Part shown: positions 20,661 through 29,199 of the stretch, in pieces
Position numbering within the stretch: position 1 is the first letter of the stretch
How the letters are laid out: the number at the start of each line of letters is the position of its first letter
Assembly (NCBI GenBank): GCA_947095585.1
Contig: OX352762.1
Location: forward strand, 46,376,829 to 46,440,828
Origin: Nephrocerus scutellatus
Lineage: Eukaryota > Arthropoda > Insecta > Diptera > Pipunculidae
Length of the DNA stretch: 64,000 bases
Reading direction: 5' to 3'
Made by a program: the position numbers and the translations under genes
The notes under the pieces: model-generated
The model's database searches: none
What the model saw: only the letters and a program-made list of their open reading frames with translations
Told to the model about the DNA's origin: nothing

Positions 20661-21075
20661 CCTATACTATGCTTTTTTCTATTCTATCTATTGCTTCTGT
20701 TTTGTATCTGTGCAATCTTTCACATATTATTTAAAAGTCCTTATTATCGAAAAGAGTTTCATCTAGGTCTGTTAGTGCTTGCTCAAAAATATCATGAATT
20801 TGTTCTAATCTTGGCTCAGTTGATTCTTTAGATATTTTTCTGTTAGGGCCATCTTTTCGAAGATTTTTTACTATTTTAAACAGATCTTCTGTAAGAGAAC
20901 CGAGTTTTTCATAGAGTTTTAATAAATTTTGGAGTACAGTAAGATATTAAGTGAATATGAATAATAAGTGAAAGTGAATAATAAAAAGATTTTTTTTTTG
21001 TTTAGACTGATAGTCTCCTACCTATTATGTTTTGTATTATTATCTCTTTTTTAATGACCTTATTTACTTTTTTGC
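20661..21075 (-). other. Decayed middle part of the mdg1-like gag region
   Basis: AT-rich stretch with frequent stops in all frames. It lies between two readable Gag pieces and is most likely the decayed connector. No other feature is seen. Confidence 0.4.
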
Positions 21076-21468
21076 TCAAGATCTTGCGAATGGAGTGGAA
21101 TGGCTAGGTTGTTCCTCTTCTTTCCTTCTTTCTGGTGCGGATGGCCTTTTTAAATCCTTTAGTTGCTGTAGGAATTCTTTTCTTGTTTTGTTTGACGGGT
21201 TTGGAATGTTTGCCAGTCTTTTCAACTCAACTAGTTGTTGCTTCAGTCGCGCTTGTCTGCACGGGGATGTAGATGGTGATAGTAAAGTATAGGCTTCGAC
21301 TACTGGCTTCTTCAATTTCTGTCGTCGTCTGTACTCCTCTATTGACAGTGGCTTTGGTCCCACCTGGTCCTGTTCCACTGGAACCTCGGGCTGGAACAGG
21401 GCTTGTGCTTCCCTGATGTAATCGGCAGCAAGTGCAAGTTTCTCTTGCTGTCGTTCGTTGGACGGCAT
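21076..21468 (-). pseudogene. gag: N-terminal Gag region of the mdg1-like element
   Basis: 130-residue frame starting MPSNERQQEKLALAADYIRE, rich in Gln, Glu and Arg with coiled-coil character (RQARLKQQLVELKRLAN). It lies about 100 bases inside the primer binding site, the right position for the start of Gag. I assign it by position and composition and cannot name a domain. Confidence 0.6.
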
Positions 21469-21558
21469 GTACGATGATTTAAAAGTGATAAAATCACGAC
21501 GACTTAGAAAAATTATTTTTCTTAACTTAGGAAAATTATTTTAGTGTTAAGCCAGAAT

Positions 21559-21573
21559 CTGGCTGGATCGCCA
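21559..21573 (-). other. tRNA-Arg-like primer binding site
   Basis: The minus strand TGGCGATCCAGCCAG matches the complement of an insect tRNA-Arg 3' end with one mismatch in 15. mdg1/412/blood elements are primed by tRNA-Arg. Confidence 0.68.
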
Positions 21574-22320
21574 TGTAATGTTTTCCTTGAATTGTTTGTT
21601 GGAACAACTTTGCTGTTAATATTTTAAACGGATTTAGATACCAAGTTCGATACCTGACTCGTTAGGCGCGTTGCCGTGTCAACGTGAACCCAAGAGCCGG
21701 AGCTCTCTAGAGCGTTTAACGTTTAACGTTAGATGTGAAGTAAGTTTATTCAGCAAATTTTCCTTCCTTTTATACAAACATATTTTCGATCTTCGATTTC
21801 GATTTTCGATCATACATCGACTCTGGAATGCCTACTCATTCATATTTTACATAATATCGCTTTATCAGCATAGTGTATGTATGTACGTATGTAATATATG
21901 ACCGACCCCTTCAAGTGTTTTTGGGTTCGTTCGCCTGTGCTGCTGCGTTGACATATTTGTTTCCACAAGCGAACGACCTCATTATTTCATTATCATTTCC
22001 ATGCGCCGCTTACTCAACGCAATGCATGGAGAGGGTAATTAACGTTCTAAGCGGCCGGCGCTCGTTTGCCCATGATGCTTAGATTGCATATTTATTTTCA
22101 TATGCGACCGCTGGTCATAAATTATGCTATTGGAAATGTTTTATATTTTTTGCTCCCATGCACCGAGTGTGCTGTTAAAGAATACGTATGGGTTATTTTT
22201 GTTTACTTTTGGTTTTATGCACCAAGTGTGCTACTAAAGAATACGTAGTATTGATTTGTGTATGCTTTAATTTTCATGCACCTAGCGCGTGATAAATGAA
22301 TGCATGTTAAGTGTTTGCCT
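21574..22320 (-). repeat. Probable 5' LTR of the mdg1-like element
   Basis: Starts at the primer site with the terminus ...CATTACA (minus strand) and contains a TATA box and U3-like repeats. The outer end was not found; LINE G sequence is reached by about 22330. Confidence 0.55.
21764..21775 (-). promoter_or_regulatory. TATA box of the mdg1-like LTR
   Basis: The minus strand reads GTATAAAAGGAAGG. Transcription would start about 30 bases to the left, near 21735, and proceed toward gag. Confidence 0.6.
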
Positions 22321-22333
22321 CTACTTTTGGAGG
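22157..22333. repeat. Three diverged 59-bp tandem units in the U3-like region
   Basis: The motif [CT]ATGCACC followed by AGTGTGCT or a variant and AAAGAATACGTA recurs at 22157, 22216 and 22275. Confidence 0.7.
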
Positions 22334-22352
22334 CACTAGTGTCTATGTAGGG

Positions 22353-23552
22353 TCAAAAACGTCGTATGCTTTTAGGCATGTTATTTATGTGGTCGCTGGT
22401 GCGATCCCTCACACCTGTTGCAATGGGTAATGTAATGTAACGCTCGTAGATCTCACCATTATAGAGTCTCCGGAATCGTCCTTCCTCACATACGGGGCCA
22501 ACAATTTTCCGCAAGACTTTTCTCTCGAACGCGGCTAAGAGGTCAGAATGCTTTTTGCTAAGCACCCAAGTCTCGGATCCATATGTAAGTACTGGTATGA
22601 CCATTGTCTTATATATCAGCAGCTTGGATGTTATGGTTAAGTTCCTGGATTTGAAAAGTCTTGACAGGCTATAGTAGGCTTTGTTGGCTTTAAGCAACCG
22701 TGCGCGTATTTCTGGTTCCATGCTGTTATCGGCTGCTATAGTTGACCCGAGATAGTTAAAGGATTGCACTACTTCAAATTTGCGCTCCACTATCTGAATT
22801 GAGGGACTAATGTTGGATCTTCTACTCGCAGACGTGGCCACCATGTACTTTGTTTTGCTCTCATTTATGTGCAGCCCCAGATTTCGTGCTGCCTGCTCTA
22901 TCTGGATGAAAGCTTCCTGTACAACTCTTTGGTTTCTTCCAACGATGTCAATATCGTCTGCGTAAGCCAGTATCTGAATCGACTTAAAGAGGATTGTTCC
23001 TCTCGCTGTTACGTCAGAGTCTCGGATCACTTTCTCCAACGCCAGGTTAAAAAGGACGCAGGCCAGTCCATCCCCTTGTCGGAGCCCGTTATAGATGTTG
23101 AATGGGCTTGATATTGATCTGGATATTTTTACTTGGCTTATAACATTGGTCATGGTCAACCTACATAGTCGTGTCAGTTTATTTGGGATGCCGAATTCTC
23201 TCATGGCTTTATAAAGTTCTACTCTGGCTATGCTATCATAGGCGGCTTTAAAGTCTATAAAAAGATGGTGTAGTGAGTTTTGAAACTCTAGAAAGATTTC
23301 CATCACCTGCCTGTAAATCTGATCAGTTGTTGATTTGCCTGGGATGAAGCCACACTGGTATGGACCAATGATGACTTTAGCGTATGGGGCTATCCTGTCT
23401 TGAAGGATAGAGAAGAAAATCTTATACGCGGTACTCAACAACGTTATACCACGATAATTGCTGCATTTTGTGATATCTCCCCTCTTATGTATGGGGCACA
23501 AGATGCCTCTTCGCCAGTCTTCTGGCATAACTTCTTCTTCCCATACTTGCAC
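22353..23552 (-). CDS. LINE G reverse transcriptase
   Basis: 399-residue frame without internal stops. Blocks in order: ILCPIHKRGDITKCSNYRGI, LSTAYKIFFSIL, FIPGKSTTDQI, LFIDFKAAYDSI, NGLRQGDGLACVLFNLAL and the catalytic ILAYADDIDIVG. The thumb follows (SFNYLGSTIAADNSMEPEI, RLLIYK-like and YGSETWVLSKKH). It would copy element RNA at a nicked target. The frame looks intact across the palm, unusual for this window, but the N-terminal half of ORF2 is missing. Confidence 0.86.
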   Translation of the reverse strand: MQVWEEEVMPEDWRRGILCPIHKRGDITKCSNYRGITLLSTAYKIFFSILQDRIAPYAKVIIGPYQCGFIPGKSTTDQIYRQVMEIFLEFQNSLHHLFIDFKAAYDSIARVELYKAMREFGIPNKLTRLCRLTMTNVISQVKISRSISSPFNIYNGLRQGDGLACVLFNLALEKVIRDSDVTARGTILFKSIQILAYADDIDIVGRNQRVVQEAFIQIEQAARNLGLHINESKTKYMVATSASRRSNISPSIQIVERKFEVVQSFNYLGSTIAADNSMEPEIRARLLKANKAYYSLSRLFKSRNLTITSKLLIYKTMVIPVLTYGSETWVLSKKHSDLLAAFERKVLRKIVGPVCEEGRFRRLYNGEIYERYITLPIATGVRDRTSDHINNMPKSIRRF

Positions 23553-23663
23553 TATTATTTCATGAATTGCTTGGTGTAATGTGGGATCCCATCGCTCTGC
23601 TAACTATTTAACGACTATGCTCGGTGGCGGCAGCTTAGTATGATTTTCGGTCATTGGTGGAGC

Positions 23664-23965
23664 CTACAATTCCTCAGTTAGCTGGCCATTTAGCAACTCA
23701 TGAAAGTGCTCTTCCCATCGCTCTAAGATGCGTTTACGATTGGCGATCAGATTACCCTCTTTGTCCTTGCAGTATGTGCAACGCGGTGTATATTGCGTCA
23801 TACCGCGGACCCTTTGGTAGAACTTCCACGCCTGGTGCGGTCCTTGCTCTCTGTATTGTTCCAGTTCACGGACGAGATTCTTCTCCATGGCTGCTTTCTT
23901 TCGCCGGTGAACTGTTTTTTCATATCTTCTGAGCTCTTTATATTCATCTTCGCGTGCCCGCGTTA
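23664..23965 (-). pseudogene. LINE G linker upstream of the reverse transcriptase
   Basis: Residues RRKKAAMEKNLVREL, HQAWKFYQRVRGM and CTYCKDKEGNLI then RILERWEEHFHELLN are the connector between endonuclease and reverse transcriptase in RTE-like LINEs. The same open frame continues to 24173 but switches to LINE B protein, so it is a chimera. A stop near 23660 separates it from the palm. Confidence 0.72.
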
Positions 23966-25038
23966 AACCACAGTTCATCATAATGCCTAAGTCACAAATT
24001 TGATTCACTTTAGGAATGGAAATCGTACCAAGACTATATGTATTTGAATGCTTGAGCAGGCCTCTATAAAAAGGTATTGATTTGCATTTTATATGGTTAA
24101 TACGCAAGAGATTTGTATTACACCAATCACTAAAGGTATTAAGATCTTCTTGTAATATTTGAGAGTCCTCCAAGCTAGAAATTTTGAAAAATATTTAACA
24201 TCATCAGCAAATAAGAGATTTTTCGATGACCTTAGATTTCTATTTATGTCATTCATAAATAAAAGAAACAAGAGAGGACCGAGATGACTGCCTTGGGGTT
24301 CACCTGACAAAACCTGGAAAGATTTCGAACAAAGATCGTTTACAAAAACCAAATTCCATCTATTACTTAGATAAGATTTTATCCAATCCAGCATTGGGGA
24401 TCGAAATCCAATAGCTTTTAGTTTTAAAATTAAAAGGTTATGAATCACGGAATCAAAAGCTTTTTCAAGATCAATATAGACGCAATCCACTTGGCAGTTT
24501 TCACGAAACGCCGAGTAAATGTAGTTCGGAAATATGACTAAATTCGATACAACTGACCGTTTCGGGGAAAATCCATGCTGTTTCTGAATTATGTGCGATT
24601 TTATGATGGAAAATAATTTATCTTTAATAATTGCCTCAAACAATTTAGTAATACTAAGCAATTTACAAATAGGTCTGTAATTTTCAACAACCGCTTTGGA
24701 TCCATTCTTATGAATGGGTGAAATAGAACTTGTTTTCCAACAAGAAAGAAAGTCCTCAGTGACTCATTAAACATATAAGATAAAGCATAAACTAAATTTT
24801 GGCAGCAGTACTTTAAAAAAGAGTTGCAAATAAATTGGCCATCAGCTTTAAAGCTTGGCTCCAATTTTTTATACAATACGCCCACATCTTTCTGAGACAT
24901 GTCGATAATATTTGTATTACGAAATGGTTGTATAAAATTATATCTTACATCACCATCATAAACGATATCATTGAAATTCTTTTTTTTACTTCATTTATTT
25001 CAGAAAATAAAAATATTAATAATTTTCTTTTAGTTGCT
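23966..25038 (-). mobile_element. LINE B, CR1/Jockey-like reverse transcriptase fragment
   Basis: Minus-strand fragment covering the reverse transcriptase and part of the upstream region. It ends at the Ulysses-like target site. A related fragment lies at 32639-33063. Confidence 0.75.
24089..24900 (-). pseudogene. LINE B reverse transcriptase
   Basis: Two frames (24601-24900 and 24089-24661). Blocks: FEAIIKDKLFSIIKSHI, QHGFSPKRSVVSNL, VYIDLEKAFDSV, GEPQGSHLGPLLFLLFMND and the catalytic LLFADDVKYF. The C-terminal continuation SDWCNTNLLRIN is readable to about 23970. The normally invariant GVPQG is GEPQG. Frameshifts occur near 24170 and 24640. Confidence 0.8.
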
Positions 25039-25042
25039 CTAG
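25039..25042 (+). other. Target site duplication CTAG (left)
   Basis: CTAG directly precedes the LTR start TGTGAAGAAC. The same four bases follow the other LTR at 31209-31212. Confidence 0.75.
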
Positions 25043-25246
25043 TGTGAAGAACAAAATTCTTGTGGCCGAATTTTGTTCTCACAAAACATGCCACATACTT
25101 TTTCCCAAATTAGGGTCACCCTGTATCAACGCAGTGCAGCCAACCAGTTGGTACGAAAGGCACGTGACAGCCCGTACAACATCACGCCACTGGACTGGCC
25201 AATCACATCGCAGCACGTGGTTTAGAGATTTTGCAACGCAAAATGC

Positions 25247-25254
25247 TATAAAAG
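25247..25254 (+). promoter_or_regulatory. TATA box of the Ulysses-like 5' LTR
   Basis: TATAAAAG followed by a GC-rich GGGCGAGCACGCC stretch. The same box is at 29404-29411 in the 3' LTR. A start near 25275-25285 is expected. Confidence 0.65.
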
Positions 25255-25325
25255 GGCGAGCACGCCAGCGATCGCTCTCTGAGTCGCTTTCTTTAGTTGG
25301 CATTGCGCTGATCGGATCACGCCTC

Positions 25326-25332
25326 GGTAAGT
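25326..25332 (+). other. Possible splice donor after the LTR start site
   Basis: GGTAAGT is a full consensus donor about 45 bases downstream of the predicted start. It is missing from the 3' LTR because of a deletion. Function is inference. Confidence 0.3.
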
Positions 25333-25375
25333 GCTTGAAATTTAATATATATACAACTTTGGTTCGCGTTCCGCT

Positions 25376-26312
25376 GTCGCCGTCACTGCTCGTACAGCTC
25401 AGAATATCGCTGTCGACGTCGCCCTGCACATCGCTGCCAACGTCGTCCGTTCGCATTCGCCGTAACTCTGCCGTCGTACAACGTAATTCACTGTGCGGTG
25501 TCCCTTCAGGTTTTACGCTCGTACAGCTCAGCATATCGCTGTCGACGTCGCCTTGCACATCGCTGCCAACGTCGTCCATTCGCATTAGCCTAACTCTGCC
25601 GTCGTACAAAGTCATTCACAGTGCGGTGTCCCTTCAGGTTGTACGCTCGTACAGCTCAGCATATCGCTGTCGACGTCGCCCTGCACATCGCTGCCAACGT
25701 CGTCCGTTCGCATTCGCCGTAACTCTGCCGTCGTACAACGTAATTCACTGTGCAGTGTCCCTTCAGGTTTTACGCTCGTACAGCTCAGCATATCGCTGTC
25801 GACGTCGCCTTGCACATCGCTGTCAACGTCGTCCATTCGCATTCGCCTAACTCTGCCGTCGTACAACGTAATTCACTGTGCGGTGTCCCTTCAGGTTTTA
25901 CGCTCGTACAGCTCAGCATATCGCTGTCGACGTCGCCCTGCACATCGCTGCCAACGTCGTCCATTCGCATTCACCTAACTCTGCCGTCGTACAACGTAAT
26001 TCACTGTGCGGTGTCCCTTCAGGTTTTACGCTCGTACAGCTCAGCATATCGCTGTCGACGTCGCCCTGCACATCGCTGCCAACGTCGTCCATTCGCATTC
26101 GCCTAACTCTGCCGTCGTACAATGTAATTCACTGTGCGGTGTCCCTTCAGATTTTACGCTAGTACAGCTCAGAATATCGCTGTCGACGTCGTCCATTCGC
26201 ATTCGCCTAACTCTGCCGTCGTACAACGTAATTCACTGTGTGGTGTCACTTCAGGTTTTACGCTGGTACAGCTCAGCATATCGCTGCCGACGTCGTTCAC
26301 CGCGTTTGCCAC
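25376..26312 (+). repeat. 128-bp tandem array in the 5' LTR (about 7 units)
   Basis: The anchor CTTCAGG...TTACGCTCGTACAG recurs at 25507, 25635, 25764, 25892, 26020, 26148 and 26252. Units are near identical; the last is short by about 24 bases. The 3' LTR has only about one and a half units. Confidence 0.92.
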
Positions 26313-26945
26313 AACCCTCGCCTTGAACTACGCTCACGCATCGCTCAGGCTTCTCACTTGTCTCAGGCGCACGCTCATAAGTCGCTCAGGATTGTCGCTC
26401 GCCTTGAACTACGCTCACGTATCGCTCAGAAATCTCACTTGTCTCAGGCACACGCCCAAAATTCGCTCACGTATCGCTCAGGAATCTAACTTGTTTCAGG
26501 CACACGCCCACAAGTCGCTCACGCATCCCTCATGAATCTCACTTGTCTCAGGCACACGCCCAAAAGTCGCTCACGTATCGCTCAGGAATCTCACTTGTTT
26601 CAGGCACACGCCCACAAGTCGCTCACGCATCGCTCAGGAATCTCACTTGTTTCAGGCACACGCCCACAAGTCTACGATCACGCATCGCTCAGGACTCACG
26701 ATCGTCAGACGCACGCCCACAAGTCTCTCAGGGCTCACGATCGTCAGGCGCACGCCCACGAATCGCACAGGAGTCACAACTATCTCAGGCTAACGCATCG
26801 CTCAGGAATCTCACTTGTCTCAGTCGCACGCCAACAAGTCGCTCACGATTGACGCCCGACTCGTACTACGCTCACGCATCGCTCAGGACTTACGCTCGCC
26901 TAAGGCTAGCACATCGCTCGGGACTTACGCTTGCCTGAGACTAGC
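26313..26945 (+). repeat. Second tandem array of the 5' LTR (CTCACGCATCGCTCAGG family)
   Basis: Higher-order repeats built from CTCACGCATCGCTCAGGA, CACTTGTCTCAGGC and CACGCCCACAAGTC modules. The long open frames across it are a by-product of the repeat structure. Confidence 0.88.
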
Positions 26946-27099
26946 GCATTGCTCTGAATTTATGCTTGTCGACTTAAATTATAAAGTAATAAGAAAAGAG
27001 AAATAAAGAAACACAATTTGAAGAGTCACAAAAGATAAATTTTATTGTAACGAAAATTAGCATATAACTGTTGAGCAATTGAAATTTACAAAAGACAAT

Positions 27100-28068
27100 A
27101 TGGTCAAGACATCGGACGATGAGATCCGTCTCTGCGAGCTGGAAGCAAAACACAGACGCGGCACATCGCCGTCACCACCAGTGTTCCTGACACCAGAGGA
27201 CTCGCAGAAGGAAGCGAAGACCGCAATGGCCCGCGCAGCGGCCCCAGCACAACAAGACCGCCATCTCAGGGAAACAAAGACCACGACAGCCAATGCTACT
27301 ACTTGGACACCGCATGGGGCAACATCGGCACATGGCACGAAGGAAATAAATTTAGCAAGTAACACAAGTTCCTGGCAACCACAGGACGCACTGCCACCCC
27401 ACCAAGCGAAGGAGACGTCTGTGGCAGCATATCCAATGGTCATCGACACGGTGAGGAAATGGTCCGTGCGGTATGATGGCGGAAAAGACCCGATATCCTA
27501 CGTTGAGCGGTTAGAGGAATTGGCCGACGCCTATTCCTTAAACAAAGACCTCCTAGCCAAGACAATGCCAGAACTGCTGCGTGACCGAGCCCTGGTTTGG
27601 TTTCGGAACAATAACCAGCGGTGGTCACACTGGCATTCATTCAAGGTAGACTTCCTGCGCTTCTTCCTACCAGCAAGGTACCAGGAACAATTAGATGACG
27701 AAATCCGTCGACGACGACAAAGACCCGAAGAAAACTTCAAGGATTTCGTCATCGCCATGCAAAACCTCACGCGGCATGCCAGATATTCAAGGGCACAACA
27801 GTTGGAGCGTATATTCCGAAACTGCCGCCAGGAATATCAACTGTACATACGGAGGAGAGATTTCCAAGATCTGCAGAAGCTAATTGGGTTAGCAGAAGAC
27901 CTGGAGAACATCTCTGCCAGCCCAAAACCAATCCGACAAGCACCCAGGGCACAGTCCCGACCGATCGAGAGGAACCTTCTGGTCACAGAGAGTCAGGAGG
28001 AGTGCATCAACGTTCGAATGGCATGCAGACGCTGCGGCCAGGACGGACACACCTGGCGAAATTGTTGA
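27100..28068 (+). CDS. gag: Gag of the Ulysses-like element
   Basis: 322 residues from the ATG at 27100 (MVKTSDDEIRLCELEAKH). An Ala/Thr/Pro-rich matrix-like part is followed by a retrotransposon Gag capsid domain: RYDGGKDPISYVERLEEL, LRDRALVWFRNN, FKVDFLRFFLPARYQEQL, EENFKDFVIAMQNLTRHA and FRNCRQEYQLYI. The end is a zinc knuckle CRRCGQDGHTWRNC for RNA binding. The TGA at 28066-28068 follows the knuckle immediately. Downstream in the same frame lies a second, degenerate knuckle (CWDCGQRGIRTIDC), so the original Gag was probably longer. Codon composition is GC-richer than the neighbouring LINEs. Confidence 0.88.
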   Translation: MVKTSDDEIRLCELEAKHRRGTSPSPPVFLTPEDSQKEAKTAMARAAAPAQQDRHLRETKTTTANATTWTPHGATSAHGTKEINLASNTSSWQPQDALPPHQAKETSVAAYPMVIDTVRKWSVRYDGGKDPISYVERLEELADAYSLNKDLLAKTMPELLRDRALVWFRNNNQRWSHWHSFKVDFLRFFLPARYQEQLDDEIRRRRQRPEENFKDFVIAMQNLTRHARYSRAQQLERIFRNCRQEYQLYIRRRDFQDLQKLIGLAEDLENISASPKPIRQAPRAQSRPIERNLLVTESQEECINVRMACRRCGQDGHTWRNC

Positions 28069-28830
28069 AGACCACAATCGTTGTTCTGTTGGGATTGCGG
28101 CCAACGAGGAATTAGAACAATAGACTGCTGCCGTCAACATACTTCACAAGTTGAGCAGCGTCATTTACTCTAGTTCAACCAAAAGAAAGCTCTGATCCAA
28201 GACCGACAGCGAATTCTTGCCCGCACCAAGATCGGCAGTGAACCCGTCCAAGCCACCATTGATACCGGCGCATCCCGCAGTTTCGTGAGCGGACGGTTGG
28301 CCGATAGGCTTCGACATTTGGGCAACCCCATTCCCGCGAACATCCCAATTAAAATGGCCAATGGGAGTCAGACAACAGTCCGCGAAGGGTTGAACGTCAA
28401 CGTTCGTTTTGGAGAGTCATCATGTTCACTGCGCCTGTTGGTGCTACCGATCGCCGTTGATGACCTTACACTGGGCATGCACTTCCTTGCAAGGTCCAGA
28501 GCAACTATAAGCTTCGGAGGTGAGTGCATAAGACTCCAAACTGGGTCAGCACTGCTGGTTAAACGTCCGACGTACAACAAACTCCAAGAACCAAAACGGC
28601 ACAGTGATACAGTTGGCGTGATACGAATGCTACCAGCTCCGATTGAACCAACTCCAGTGTGGACTCCCATCAGAAATTGCCACAGACGCGCCAAGAACCA
28701 GCACAGTAAGAAGTCGACAACGGCAACACAACCACAGAACCAACAACAGCAGCAGAAAGACCACAACAGCGTGCACAGCATACGAAAGTCATCACAAAAA
28801 AAACAACAGCAACGAGCACAGCAACAATAA
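28069..28830 (+). pseudogene. pol: Protease region of the Ulysses-like element, running into a Gln-rich tail
   Basis: Same frame as gag. After the TGA and a second stop near 28170 it reads LARTKIGSEPVQATIDTGAS (protease active-site Asp encoded at 28261), SFVSGRLADRLRHLG, VNVRFGESSCSLRLLVLP and LTLGMHFLARSRATISFGG, a complete retropepsin-like fold. About 40 codons later, where reverse transcriptase should start, the frame passes into NQQQQQKDHN-type low complexity and stops at 28828. Confidence 0.8.
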
Positions 28831-29161
28831 TCGTAATTTAAAACTTCGACAACAACAACTGCAAGCCCAACAACAGAGCGCAGCAGCAAAAATTGAACAA
28901 CTACAAACTCAGGTACAGCTGCAGAAACGCCAGTTAATCGGAAGAACAACAGAGTGCAGTAGGAGAACTTTGCAACAACGAGCACAGCAACAGAACTCAC
29001 AGCATCTACAGAACAACAATAGAAACAGGCACAACAGCAATGAAGTCAACAGCAGCAGCGAAGTCAACAATAGCAGTGGCAATAGTAGTAGTACCAGCAG
29101 CGGACGCAGCAAGGTTAACGGGGACTACGAATGTAGCTGCCCCGTTATTAGAACTAGCTAG
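28643..29161 (+). CDS. Gln/Asn/Ser-rich open frame before the 3' LTR
   Basis: 172-residue frame made of Gln, Asn, Ser and Arg (KLRQQQLQAQQQSAAAKIEQ, LQTQVQLQKRQL), with partial coiled-coil character, ending close to the polypurine tract. CAA/CAG-rich DNA makes long open frames easily, so it may not be a real gene. It occupies the space normally held by reverse transcriptase and integrase. No homology is recognised. Confidence 0.35.
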   Translation: MNQLQCGLPSEIATDAPRTSTVRSRQRQHNHRTNNSSRKTTTACTAYESHHKKNNSNEHSNNNRNLKLRQQQLQAQQQSAAAKIEQLQTQVQLQKRQLIGRTTECSRRTLQQRAQQQNSQHLQNNNRNRHNSNEVNSSSEVNNSSGNSSSTSSGRSKVNGDYECSCPVIRTS

Positions 29162-29199
29162 TGAAGCGCAAGTTTCTTTCCGCCGAAGTAACGGGGGAG

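Larger units (their letters stand above)
7301..22320 (-). mobile_element. mdg1/412/blood-like Ty3/Gypsy element, dismembered by nested insertions
   Basis: Minus-strand pieces occur in retroviral order from right to left: LTR-like region with TATA box (21574 to about 22.3 kb), tRNA-Arg-like primer site, gag (19829-21468), protease (about 11.67-12.28 kb), reverse transcriptase and RNase H (about 10.24-11.52 kb), integrase (9629-9980, 8342-8438, 7301-8062). The sequence between them is foreign: BEL/Pao at 12350-19818, a TTAA-flanked element at 8443-9624, a LINE tail at 8063-8341. The 3' LTR lies beyond the errantivirus, outside the window. All genes are broken. The right LTR edge was not found, so the end is approximate. 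Confidence 0.82.
22330..23965 (-). mobile_element. LINE G, RTE-like non-LTR fragment
   Basis: Minus-strand fragment with reverse transcriptase and its upstream linker but no endonuclease in place. Its right end is fused to LINE B at about 23965. RTE assignment is tentative, from YADD and EN-linker style. Confidence 0.75.
25043..27052 (+). repeat. 5' LTR of the Ulysses-like element, lacking its U5 end
   Basis: Shares TGTGAAGAAC...TTGTAACG with the 3' LTR but then passes into internal sequence, missing the last 60 or so bases present at 31149-31208. No primer binding site is found after it. Confidence 0.8.

Noticed and set aside
25044..25866. Open frames on both strands in the 128-bp array of the 5' LTR
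   Set aside because: Repetition of a stop-free GC-rich unit on both strands; same peptide repeated, no protein family.
25376..26312. Possible CRISPR-like array
   Set aside because: Units are contiguous 128-bp tandem repeats without variable spacers, inside an LTR of a eukaryotic element.
28368..29000. Minus-strand frame of 210 codons opposite the protease and Gln-rich region
   Set aside because: Antisense shadow of the plus-strand coding and CAA-rich sequence; Cys/Val/Leu-rich translation is typical of antisense CAG repeats.
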